Source of the DNA: Oscillospiraceae bacterium
GTDB taxonomy: Bacteria > Bacillota_A > Clostridia > Oscillospirales > Oscillospiraceae
Direction of reading: 5' to 3'
NCBI GenBank assembly: GCA_017398105.1
Contig: JAFQHF010000066.1
Span: 1 to 20,731 of the forward strand
Length of the DNA: 20,731 nucleotides
Within the stretch, counting starts at the first letter, position 1; the number at the start of each line of letters is the position of its first letter. This document shows, one piece after another, positions 14,795 to 20,731 of the stretch. A model generated the notes under the pieces. That model was not told where the DNA came from. It saw nothing but the letters and a program-made list of their open reading frames with translations, and made no database searches. The translations under genes were made by a program, and so were the position numbers.

Positions 14795-15988
14795 ATGCCC
14801 ATCTTAACCAAACGTGCCAACAAGACCCCTCTGGGTATTTATGTTCATGTGCCCTTCTGCCGCAGCAAGTGCCAGTACTGCGACTTTTACTCCCTGTCCA
14901 CCAAGGATGACAAGGTCATCGACGGCTACCTGGATGCGGTCTGCGACCATATCAAGGAAGCCGGTGAGCTGGCTCCCGGCTATAAGGTGGATACCATCTA
15001 TTTCGGCGGCGGCACCCCCTCCTTCTTCGGTGCCGACGGTATGGCCGTGATCCTGACCGCCATCCGCCGGAATTTCGACGTGGACAACAACGCCGAGATC
15101 ACCTTCGAGGCCAATCCCGACTCTGTTTCCGACCGGCTGCTGCACCGGCTCCGTGCAGAGGGCTTCAACCGGGTGTCTCTGGGCATCCAGTCCGATGACG
15201 ACGAGATGCTGAAAAAGCTGGGCCGTCCCCATACCTATGCCCAGGCAGTTGCCGCCTACCACCGCATCCGCAAGGCAGGCTTCCGGAACGTATCCGTAGA
15301 TCTGATGTACGGCCTGCCCGGTCAGGATGTGTACGACTGGCAGGAGACTCTGGATAATGTACTGCGGCTGCTGCCCGAGCATGTCAGCTGCTATGCCCTG
15401 AAGGTGGAGGAGGGCACCCCCTTCTACGAAATGAAGGATGTTCTGAACCTGCCCGATGATGATACCGTGGCCGATATGTATCTGGCCGCTGTGGAGACCC
15501 TCCGGGGCCGGGGCTTCCGGCAGTATGAGATCTCCAACTTCTGCCGCAAGGGCCTGATCTCCCGGCACAATATGAAATACTGGACCGGCGGCGAATATCT
15601 GGGCTTCGGCCCCAGCGCCAGCTCCGATTTCGGCAGCAAGCGCTTCACCCTGAAGCGGGATCTGCACGCCTACATTGCTGCCATCCGGGACGGCGGGGAC
15701 ATCATGGACGAGATGGAAGAGATCCCCATGCGGGAGCGGGCCGGCGAATACCTGATGCTGCGGCTGCGGACCAATGTGGGCATCGAGGCCCAGGAATATG
15801 AAAAGCTGTTCCTGCTGCCCTTCGCCCCTCTGGAAGATGTGCTGGAAAAGCAGCGCCGTCTGTTCCACGCCACCCAGAACGATGCAGGCCGCTGGATTCT
15901 GACCCCCAAAGGGTATCTGGTCAGCAACGACATCATCACCGACCTGCTGCTGGCTCAGGACAGCTCCCATCCTCTGAAGAGAATTTAA
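14795..15988 (+). CDS. hemW: HemW, radical SAM heme chaperone
   Basis: 397 residues. The radical SAM cluster site CRSKCQYC (C22, C26, C29) lies in VHVPFCRSKCQYCDFY, and GGGTPS (71-76) is the SAM-binding glycine motif. The HNxxYW motif (HNMKYW, 258-263) distinguishes HemW from true oxygen-independent coproporphyrinogen oxidase HemN. HemW binds heme and delivers it to apoproteins. The C-terminal region (about 300-397) is the usual HemN_C-like part. Start ATG at 14795 follows GGAGGT (14781-14786) by 8 nt. It follows lepA, as in Bacillus (lepA-hemW-hrcA), but hrcA is not next here; a repeat and a thiamine kinase gene follow instead. Confidence 0.93.
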   Translation: MPILTKRANKTPLGIYVHVPFCRSKCQYCDFYSLSTKDDKVIDGYLDAVCDHIKEAGELAPGYKVDTIYFGGGTPSFFGADGMAVILTAIRRNFDVDNNAEITFEANPDSVSDRLLHRLRAEGFNRVSLGIQSDDDEMLKKLGRPHTYAQAVAAYHRIRKAGFRNVSVDLMYGLPGQDVYDWQETLDNVLRLLPEHVSCYALKVEEGTPFYEMKDVLNLPDDDTVADMYLAAVETLRGRGFRQYEISNFCRKGLISRHNMKYWTGGEYLGFGPSASSDFGSKRFTLKRDLHAYIAAIRDGGDIMDEMEEIPMRERAGEYLMLRLRTNVGIEAQEYEKLFLLPFAPLEDVLEKQRRLFHATQNDAGRWILTPKGYLVSNDIITDLLLAQDSSHPLKRI

Positions 15989-16007
15989 AATGTAACAAAG
16001 ATGCTAT

Positions 16008-16190
16008 GGCGCGGGAGCGCCCAGGCTCCCTCTGATGAGGGAGCTGTCACGCATACAGCGTGACTGAGGGAGAGAAAATGTGTAAGCTTTTGTGTTCTAA
16101 CAAAAGGTGTACACGCTGCAGCCTTTTCTCTCCCTCAGTCGCCTGCGGCGACAGCTCCCTCCCAGAGGGAGCCTGGGGCGCTCCCGCGCC
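16008..16190. repeat. 183-bp inverted repeat element (GGCGCGGGAGCGCCC ends)
   Basis: Two arms of about 70 nt are near-inverses: both read GGCGCGGGAGCGCCC, CAGGCTCCCTCTG, GAGGGAGCTGTC, then a small inner hairpin (CACGC/GCGTG left, CGCCGCAGGCG right), then GACTGAGGGAGAGAAAA. The inner hairpins differ in sequence but both still pair. The centre (about 35 nt) is AT-rich. Fills the gap between hemW and the thiamine pyrophosphokinase gene. Confidence 0.9.
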
Positions 16191-16234
16191 AGTGCGTTAT
16201 ACGAATTTTGCCCATCACAAAACGAGGTGACACC

Positions 16235-16864
16235 ATGGCTTCCTGCATTATTTTCTGCGCTGCAAAATTCGATACCCTGGCCCGGCCCATCGAAGCGGAC
16301 GACTTTGTTCTGGCTGCCGACGGCGGCCTGCGGCATACAAAACAGCTGGGTATCACCCCCCATGAAATTCTGGGGGATTTCGACTCCCTGGGCTTTACGC
16401 CTGAGGGAGCCAATGTGTTCCCGGTGGAGAAGGATGACACCGATGCCATGCTGGCTGTCCGCCGGGGACTGGCACTGGGATACAAAACGTTTCTCCTCTA
16501 CGGAAGTCTGGACGGCCCGAGGCTTGATCATACCGTCGCCAATTTCCAGACCCTGCAGTTTCTGGCAGACCATGGCGCAGCGGGATATCTTGTGGGACTG
16601 GACACCATGGTAACGGTGGTGAAAAACGGGACGATCACCTTCCCGGCAGGCTGTGACGGTACTATTTCCGTGTTCTGCCTGGGCCGGGATGCCCAGGGCG
16701 TAGACATCGACGGCCTGTATTACCCCCTGAAAAACGGCACCCTCACCGCAGGCTTTCCCCTGGGTGTCAGCAACCATTTCACCGGCCGGGAAGCCCGCAT
16801 TTCCGTAACGGACGGCAGTCTGCTGGTGCTGTGGGATCGCAAAAACGGGTTTCCCTCCCGCTAA
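16235..16864 (+). CDS. Thiamine pyrophosphokinase
   Basis: 209 residues. Catalytic-domain motifs match thiamin diphosphokinase: ADGG (28-31), GDFDS (47-51), KDDTD (66-70) and a SLDGPRLDHTVAN stretch (91-103), the counterpart of the usual GGRxDH motif with Gly-Gly-Arg changed to Asp-Gly-Pro-Arg. The C-terminal beta domain has GVSNHF (177-182) in the thiamine-binding part. It converts thiamine plus ATP to thiamine diphosphate in the cytoplasm. The ATG at 16235 is preferred to an upstream in-frame ATG at 16208 because GAGGTGA (16224-16230) fits it and homologues begin near here. No TPP riboswitch is visible. It stands between two repeat elements, apart from the rsgA/rpe neighbours common in other Firmicutes. 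Confidence 0.88.
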   Translation: MASCIIFCAAKFDTLARPIEADDFVLAADGGLRHTKQLGITPHEILGDFDSLGFTPEGANVFPVEKDDTDAMLAVRRGLALGYKTFLLYGSLDGPRLDHTVANFQTLQFLADHGAAGYLVGLDTMVTVVKNGTITFPAGCDGTISVFCLGRDAQGVDIDGLYYPLKNGTLTAGFPLGVSNHFTGREARISVTDGSLLVLWDRKNGFPSR

Positions 16865-16874
16865 ATAACCATCT

Positions 16875-16953
16875 GTAGGGCGGGCTGCCCTCAGCCCGCC
16901 GCAAAGCGGTAGATTTGGTTCAAATGCGGCGGCTTGAGGGCAAGCCGCCCTAC
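16875..16953. repeat. 79-bp composite palindromic element, near-identical to 11186-11264
   Basis: Starts GTAGGGCGGGCTGCCCTCAG and ends GGCAAGCCGCCCTAC; same length, orientation and hairpins as 11186-11264. It ends 26 nt before the MocR start and so occupies the place where a promoter would be expected. Confidence 0.92.
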
Positions 16954-16979
16954 TGGTATCGGCCATCATTTTTAATATT

Positions 16980-18344
16980 ATGTTAACTTACGAACTCAAA
17001 AAATCTCCCGGCGTGCCTCTTTACGAGGCTTTGTACCGCTGCATCCGGGAGGATATCCTCTCCGGGGCTTTGCCCGCCGGGGAAAAGCTGCCCTCCAAGC
17101 GGGCGCTGGCACAGAATCTGGAGGTCAGCAAAATCACCGTGGAGGCAGCCTACAACCAGCTGCTGTCTGAAGGGTATATCCGCTCTCAGGAAAAGGTGGG
17201 CTATTTCGTGGAGGCCACCGAACGCCGGGCCATCCACCGTCCTGCCCAGCCTGCTCTTACGGAAGAAATGCCCCGGGAATACCGGCTGGATCTGACCGCC
17301 AACGGCACGGAGCATTTCCCCTTCTCCGTGTGGATGAAGCTGCAGCGGGAGGTCATGCTGGACTACGGAGAAAAGCTGCTGCTGCCCCTGCCCAATCAGG
17401 GCATCCCGGAGCTGCGGCAGGCCATTGCCGATCATCTTGGCGCCTTCCGGGGCATGCACGTGAATCCGGAGAACATCCTCATCGGCGCAGGAACAGACTT
17501 TCTGTATAACCTGCTGATCCAGCTGCTGGGCCGGGACAAGACCTACGCTGTGGAAGAACCGGGCTACGGCAAGATCCGAAAGGTCTATGCCGCCGCCGGT
17601 GTTGCCTGTGTCAGCGCCCATATGGACAGCCGGGGTGTTCTGCCTGAAAGCCTGACCCACGCAGACGTGCTCCACTGCTCGCCGTCCCACCATTTTCCCA
17701 GCGGTCTGGTGACCCCTGTCAGCCGCCGGTCGGAGCTTCTGAACTGGGCAGGCTCAGAAAAATGGATCATCGAGGACGACTACGACTCCGAATTCCGCTT
17801 CGATGCCCACCCCATGCCCGCCATGCAGTCACTGGATCACCGGGGCCGGGTCATTTACATGAATACCTTCTCCAAAAGTCTGGCTCCCTCCATCCGTATC
17901 AGCTACATGGTGCTGCCGGAGGATCTGATGCTGGAATTCCGCCGGAAGCTTGGCTTCTACAGCTGCACGGTGCCCTCCTTCGAGCAGTATACCCTGGCCC
18001 GGTTCCTGAGCCGGGGATATTTCGAAAAACACATCAACCGGATGCGCAAATTCTATAAAAACCGGAGAAACACCGTGGTTTCCCTTCTGAAAAATTGTCC
18101 CTTTTCCGGAAAACTCACCATTCTGGAGCAGGACGCGGGTCTGCATTTCTTGCTGAAGGTGGATACCCCCCTGTCTGACCGCGTTCTGAAAGCACGTCTG
18201 GAGCAGGCCGGTGTCCGGGTTCGGGCATTGAGCGATTACTACCACGACAGAAAAGAAGACCTGCACTGCCTGGTGGTGAATTACTCCGGCCTGAAGGAAG
18301 AGAGCCTTGCAGATGCCCTTTCCGAAATTGAAATTGTTATGTAA
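16980..18344 (+). CDS. MocR-family regulator (GntR helix-turn-helix fused to aminotransferase domain)
   Basis: 454 residues. The N-terminal GntR winged helix (12-78: PLYEALYRCIREDILSG, LPSKRALAQNLEVSKITVEAAYNQLLSEGYI) is joined by a short linker to a class I aminotransferase-like domain (about 100-454). The PLP Lys is in NTFSKSLAPSIRISY (K299), and EDDYDSEFRF (265-274) holds the pyridine Asp. The family uses PLP or an amino-compound adduct as effector; some members (PdxR, GabR) control vitamin B6 or GABA genes. The target here is unknown; no pdx gene is adjacent. The start MLTYELKKSPGVPLYE matches typical MocR N-termini, but no ribosome binding site is visible before 16980. The next gene has its own promoter. 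Confidence 0.9.
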   Translation: MLTYELKKSPGVPLYEALYRCIREDILSGALPAGEKLPSKRALAQNLEVSKITVEAAYNQLLSEGYIRSQEKVGYFVEATERRAIHRPAQPALTEEMPREYRLDLTANGTEHFPFSVWMKLQREVMLDYGEKLLLPLPNQGIPELRQAIADHLGAFRGMHVNPENILIGAGTDFLYNLLIQLLGRDKTYAVEEPGYGKIRKVYAAAGVACVSAHMDSRGVLPESLTHADVLHCSPSHHFPSGLVTPVSRRSELLNWAGSEKWIIEDDYDSEFRFDAHPMPAMQSLDHRGRVIYMNTFSKSLAPSIRISYMVLPEDLMLEFRRKLGFYSCTVPSFEQYTLARFLSRGYFEKHINRMRKFYKNRRNTVVSLLKNCPFSGKLTILEQDAGLHFLLKVDTPLSDRVLKARLEQAGVRVRALSDYYHDRKEDLHCLVVNYSGLKEESLADALSEIEIVM

Positions 18345-18377
18345 ACAAAAATTACCGTTCCGTCAGGGACATTTCCC

Positions 18378-18406
18378 TTGCCTTTTGCCCATGGGAACGA
18401 TATAAT
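18378..18406 (+). promoter_or_regulatory. SigA-type promoter for the ADP-ribosylglycohydrolase-like gene
   Basis: TTGCCT (18378-18383), 17-nt spacer, TATAAT (18401-18406). Expected start is about 18413, about 68 nt before the ATG at 18481. Confidence 0.78.
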
Positions 18407-18480
18407 AAATCTAACAAAACCGTTGTGCGCAGGGGAGGCATTACCCCTGCGGAGCAGATTTATGGAGAGGAGGCGCACAT

Positions 18481-19581
18481 ATGGCCATTTCGCAATCATC
18501 CTACCGGGGCTGCCTTCTGGGGCTGGCCGTGGGCGATGCCATGGGCTATACCGTGGACAACCGCAGCTGGCAGGAAATTCAGGAAGACTACGGCCCCAAT
18601 GGTCTGCTGGGCTATGATCTGGTGAACGGCTATGCGGATGTGACCTCCTATACCCAGATCGCAGCCTATACATGCAACGGTCTGCTCTTCGGTCTGACCC
18701 GGGGACAGATGACAGGAAAAATGGCTCCCTTCATCAAGTACATCGCCCTGGCAAACTGCGAATGGGCTGCTTCCCAGCGGGCCTGGGGCCGTCCCAGCCG
18801 CAGCTACTGCTGGCTGGCCAGAAAAGAGGAGCTGTGCCGACGGCACTGCATGGATACCCGGATGGTGGAGACCCTGAACCGCCGGAATCTGGGAACCCTA
18901 GAAACCCCCACCAACAATTATACCGGCCCCTACGGCCTCACCGCGGCCATCGGCGTGGGACTGTTTTACAATGAAGACCGGATGGATCAGCAGGAGACCG
19001 ACCGGCTGGGTGCGGAGGCGGTTGCCCTGACCCACGGCGGCCCCGCCGCTTTCCTGACCGGTGCGGCGCTGACCCATATTATGAGCGTTCTGCTGCGAAA
19101 GCCCGGTGCGCCGCTGAAGAAGGTGGTACTGGAAGCGGCGGAGACCCTGAAGGAGCAGTTCGGCCATCAGTATTCCCAGGCCTTCGACATTGCAACCCTG
19201 ATCCGCCATGCTGTCACCTATTCCGAGACCCACGGTGTCCGGGCGGTGGAGGTCATGGAGCGGCTGGGCTGCGATACCGCCCCCCAGGTGCTGGCGGGAG
19301 CCATCTATACCTGTCTGGTCTGCGGTGATGACTTTGACCGGGCCATGATCGTGGCCGTTAACCACTCCGGCCGCAGCGCAGCCGTGGGCGCCATTGTGGG
19401 CGCCATCCTGGGCATCCGTCTGGGCGAGGAAGCCCTGCCGGATTTCTACATTGAATGTCTGGAGCCTGCGGAGATTCTGCGGGAGCTGGCAGACGACCTG
19501 TACACCGGCTGCCCCATGGAGCGGGGCAACAAGCTGTTCGACCTGGACTGGGATTATAAGTACCTCCACGGGGGACAATAA
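18481..19581 (+). CDS. ADP-ribosylglycohydrolase-family protein, probably catalytically altered
   Basis: 366 residues with the all-helical fold signature of the family: CLLGLAVGDAMGYT (11-24), THGGPAAFLTGAAL (184-197) and VNHSGRSAAVGAIVGAILG (293-311). Active members bind two magnesium ions through a DDT motif near the N-terminus and a GDSDT/GDADT motif near the C-terminus. Here these positions read VTSYTQ (54-59) and SGRSAA (296-301), so the metal-binding aspartates appear lost in both. This suggests a protein that binds ADP-ribose or an ADP-ribosylated partner without the usual hydrolysis, or one with a different chemistry. Start ATG 18481 follows AGGAGG (18468-18473) by 7 nt, with a promoter at 18378-18406. 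No ADP-ribosyltransferase gene is in the window. Confidence 0.85.
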   Translation: MAISQSSYRGCLLGLAVGDAMGYTVDNRSWQEIQEDYGPNGLLGYDLVNGYADVTSYTQIAAYTCNGLLFGLTRGQMTGKMAPFIKYIALANCEWAASQRAWGRPSRSYCWLARKEELCRRHCMDTRMVETLNRRNLGTLETPTNNYTGPYGLTAAIGVGLFYNEDRMDQQETDRLGAEAVALTHGGPAAFLTGAALTHIMSVLLRKPGAPLKKVVLEAAETLKEQFGHQYSQAFDIATLIRHAVTYSETHGVRAVEVMERLGCDTAPQVLAGAIYTCLVCGDDFDRAMIVAVNHSGRSAAVGAIVGAILGIRLGEEALPDFYIECLEPAEILRELADDLYTGCPMERGNKLFDLDWDYKYLHGGQ

Positions 19582-19642
19582 ACATATTTCTCCTTCTGCA
19601 GGCATACAATGCTGCAAAAGGGACAATGCATACATAAAAACT

Positions 19643-19746
19643 GTAGGGCGGAGGCATGCCTCCGCCGGGCACTTCCGATACTGAGTTTCATCGATTTTTC
19701 CACTCAGTAACTGTGACTGCCCGGCGGGGGCATACCCCCGCCCTAC
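19643..19746. repeat. 104-bp composite palindromic element upstream of the deacetylase gene
   Basis: Left end GTAGGGCGGAGGCATGCCTCC and right end GGCGGGGGCATACCCCCGCCCTAC. Each is a hairpin (GGCGGAGGCATGCCTCCGCC; CGGGGGCATACCCCCG) with arms unlike the other copies but still self-complementary. The centre is AT-rich. It ends 24 nt before the ribosome site of the deacetylase gene. Confidence 0.9.
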
Positions 19747-19783
19747 TTTTTTATCGTGTTGTATCAAATCAGGGGGGATTTTT

Positions 19784-20557
19784 ATGCAAAAACGGGACTT
19801 GCTGATCCTGGGTCTGGCCTTTGCCATTGCCATTACCGTTGCTGCGGGGATTTTTCTGGGCAGCAGTCTGGAAACCGGCTCCTGGGGCCTGAGCTTCCGG
19901 CAGGAGGGCGCGCCGCCCATGGGCAACGCGGGCCGGGATCAGCTGAAGGCCTATGATGCCGCCTACCTGGGAGACCCGGCTGAGAAGGTGCTGTATCTGA
20001 CCTTCGATGCCGGTTACGAAAACGGCTGTACTGCCAAAATTCTGGACACCCTGAAGCAGCATCAGGTCAGCGCAGCCTTCTTTCTGGTGGGCAATTACAT
20101 CGACAGGAATGCCGACCTGGTACGCCGGATGGAAGCGGAGGGGCACACCGTTGCCAACCACACCATGCACCACCATGATATGAGCAAGCTCACCGACAAG
20201 GCCGCCTTTGCAAAGGAGCTGCAGGATCTGGAAGCGCTTTACAGGCAGACCACAGGAAAGGAGCTTCCAAAATATTACCGCCCGCCCCAGGGTATCTACA
20301 GCCAGGAGAACCTGAAAATGGCGCAGGAGCTGGGCTATAAAACCGTTTTCTGGAGCCTTGCCTACGTGGACTGGAACAACGATGCCCAGCCCTCCAAAGA
20401 GGAAGCCTTTCAGAAGCTCCTGCCCCGGACCCACAACGGCGCGGTGGTGCTGCTGCACTCTACCTCCAGCACCAATGCGCAGATCCTGGACGAACTGCTG
20501 ACAAAATGGAAAGAAGCCGGCTACCGGTTCGGATCGCTGGAGGAATTGTTCGCCTAG
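19784..20557 (+). CDS. PdaA-type polysaccharide deacetylase (muramic delta-lactam, spore cortex)
   Basis: 257 residues: an N-terminal membrane anchor or signal segment (5-26), then a NodB deacetylase domain (about 68-255). Motif 1 is TFDAGYENG (73-81; D75, with Ala where most deacetylases have a second Asp), motif 2 NHTMHH (125-130; H126/H130 metal ligands), motif 3 RPPQG (166-170), and motif 5 LLHS (223-226). TFDxGYENG, FWSLAYVDW and LLHSTSSTNAQ match PdaA, which deacetylates muramic acid during delta-lactam formation in spore-cortex peptidoglycan, needed for germination. That role fits the spoIIE gene in this window. Start ATG 19784 follows AGGGGGG (19771-19777) by 6 nt. Confusion with PdaB or a general chitooligosaccharide deacetylase is possible but less likely. 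Confidence 0.9.
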   Translation: MQKRDLLILGLAFAIAITVAAGIFLGSSLETGSWGLSFRQEGAPPMGNAGRDQLKAYDAAYLGDPAEKVLYLTFDAGYENGCTAKILDTLKQHQVSAAFFLVGNYIDRNADLVRRMEAEGHTVANHTMHHHDMSKLTDKAAFAKELQDLEALYRQTTGKELPKYYRPPQGIYSQENLKMAQELGYKTVFWSLAYVDWNNDAQPSKEEAFQKLLPRTHNGAVVLLHSTSSTNAQILDELLTKWKEAGYRFGSLEELFA

Positions 20558-20645
20558 AAAACCAAAGGCGGAGCTAAGCCCCGCCTCAGACTGTCAAAAA
20601 AGTAGATTCACACGTAAAAGTTTACCAAAATGCACAGCACCCAAA

Positions 20646-20696
20646 GCCTCCCTTGTGTAAAGGGAGGTGGCTCGCCGTAAGGCGAGACGGAGGGAT
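20646..20696. repeat. Palindromic repeat of the CTCCCTT-AAGGGAG type at the right edge
   Basis: CCTCCCTT-GTGT-AAAGGGAGG is followed by a second hairpin GGCTCGCC-GTAA-GGCGAGAC and then GGAGGGATTGTG. The first hairpin matches the core of the repeat at 381-422. No gene follows before the window ends; 20558-20645 also shows nothing but an imperfect GGCGG/CCGCC hairpin without a T run. Confidence 0.75.
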
Positions 20697-20731
20697 TGTG
20701 CAGAGAAATCTTGCGTATTCGCATAGGATTA

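Noticed and set aside
16108..16234. TPP riboswitch upstream of thiamine pyrophosphokinase
   Set aside because: No CTGAGA/thi-box-like sequence is present; the structure there is the inverted repeat element.

Overview
The window looks like chromosomal DNA of a GC-rich, endospore-forming member of the class Clostridia, probably Oscillospiraceae/Ruminococcaceae. The evidence is a SpoIIE phosphatase and a PdaA-type spore-cortex deacetylase, Gram-positive style ribosome binding sites (AGGAGG), a lepA-hemW gene order, a clostridial ECF sigma/anti-sigma pair, and many small palindromic repeats in almost every intergenic gap. The placement is by inspection only; no database was searched.

Layout. 1-302: three tRNA genes (Gly-TCC, Arg-TCT, His-GTG) closed by a terminator. 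303-671: repeats, a possible small RNA, and two candidate promoters. 672-3076: ECF sigma factor with a start-stop overlapping membrane-anchored partner, then a terminator. 3238-5139 (minus): spoIIE. 5232-6017: promoter, palindromic element and CYTH-domain phosphatase. 6035-7166: DnaQ-like exonuclease bracketed by two inverted copies of a composite repeat. 7203-8390: class I/II aminotransferase. 8607-10264: promoter and a secreted four-repeat surface protein with a weak sorting signal. 10321-10606: a multi-hairpin RNA-like region ending in a strong terminator, with no credible protein. 10716-11114 (minus): small membrane-anchored exported protein. 11349-12494 (minus): the primary sigma factor RpoD, divergent from lepA (12884-14692), followed by hemW (14795-15988). 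16235-16864: thiamine pyrophosphokinase. 16980-18344: MocR-type regulator. 18481-19581: an ADP-ribosylglycohydrolase homologue that seems to have lost its metal ligands. 19784-20557: PdaA-like deacetylase. The right end holds another palindromic repeat.

How the genes relate. Most are housekeeping or sporulation functions in separate short transcription units. Clear functional couplings are sigma/anti-sigma (overlapping genes) and lepA-hemW (a conserved order). spoIIE and pdaA both act in sporulation but are far apart here and on opposite strands.

The most unusual content is non-coding. At least eight intergenic elements share the same ends, GTAGGG...CCCTAC, usually with a GC-rich hairpin at each end whose two arms vary together. 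Two further repeat types add to this. I see no transposase, phage gene, CRISPR array or defence system. The best candidates for something undescribed are the structured RNA at 10321-10606 and the modular palindromic element family.
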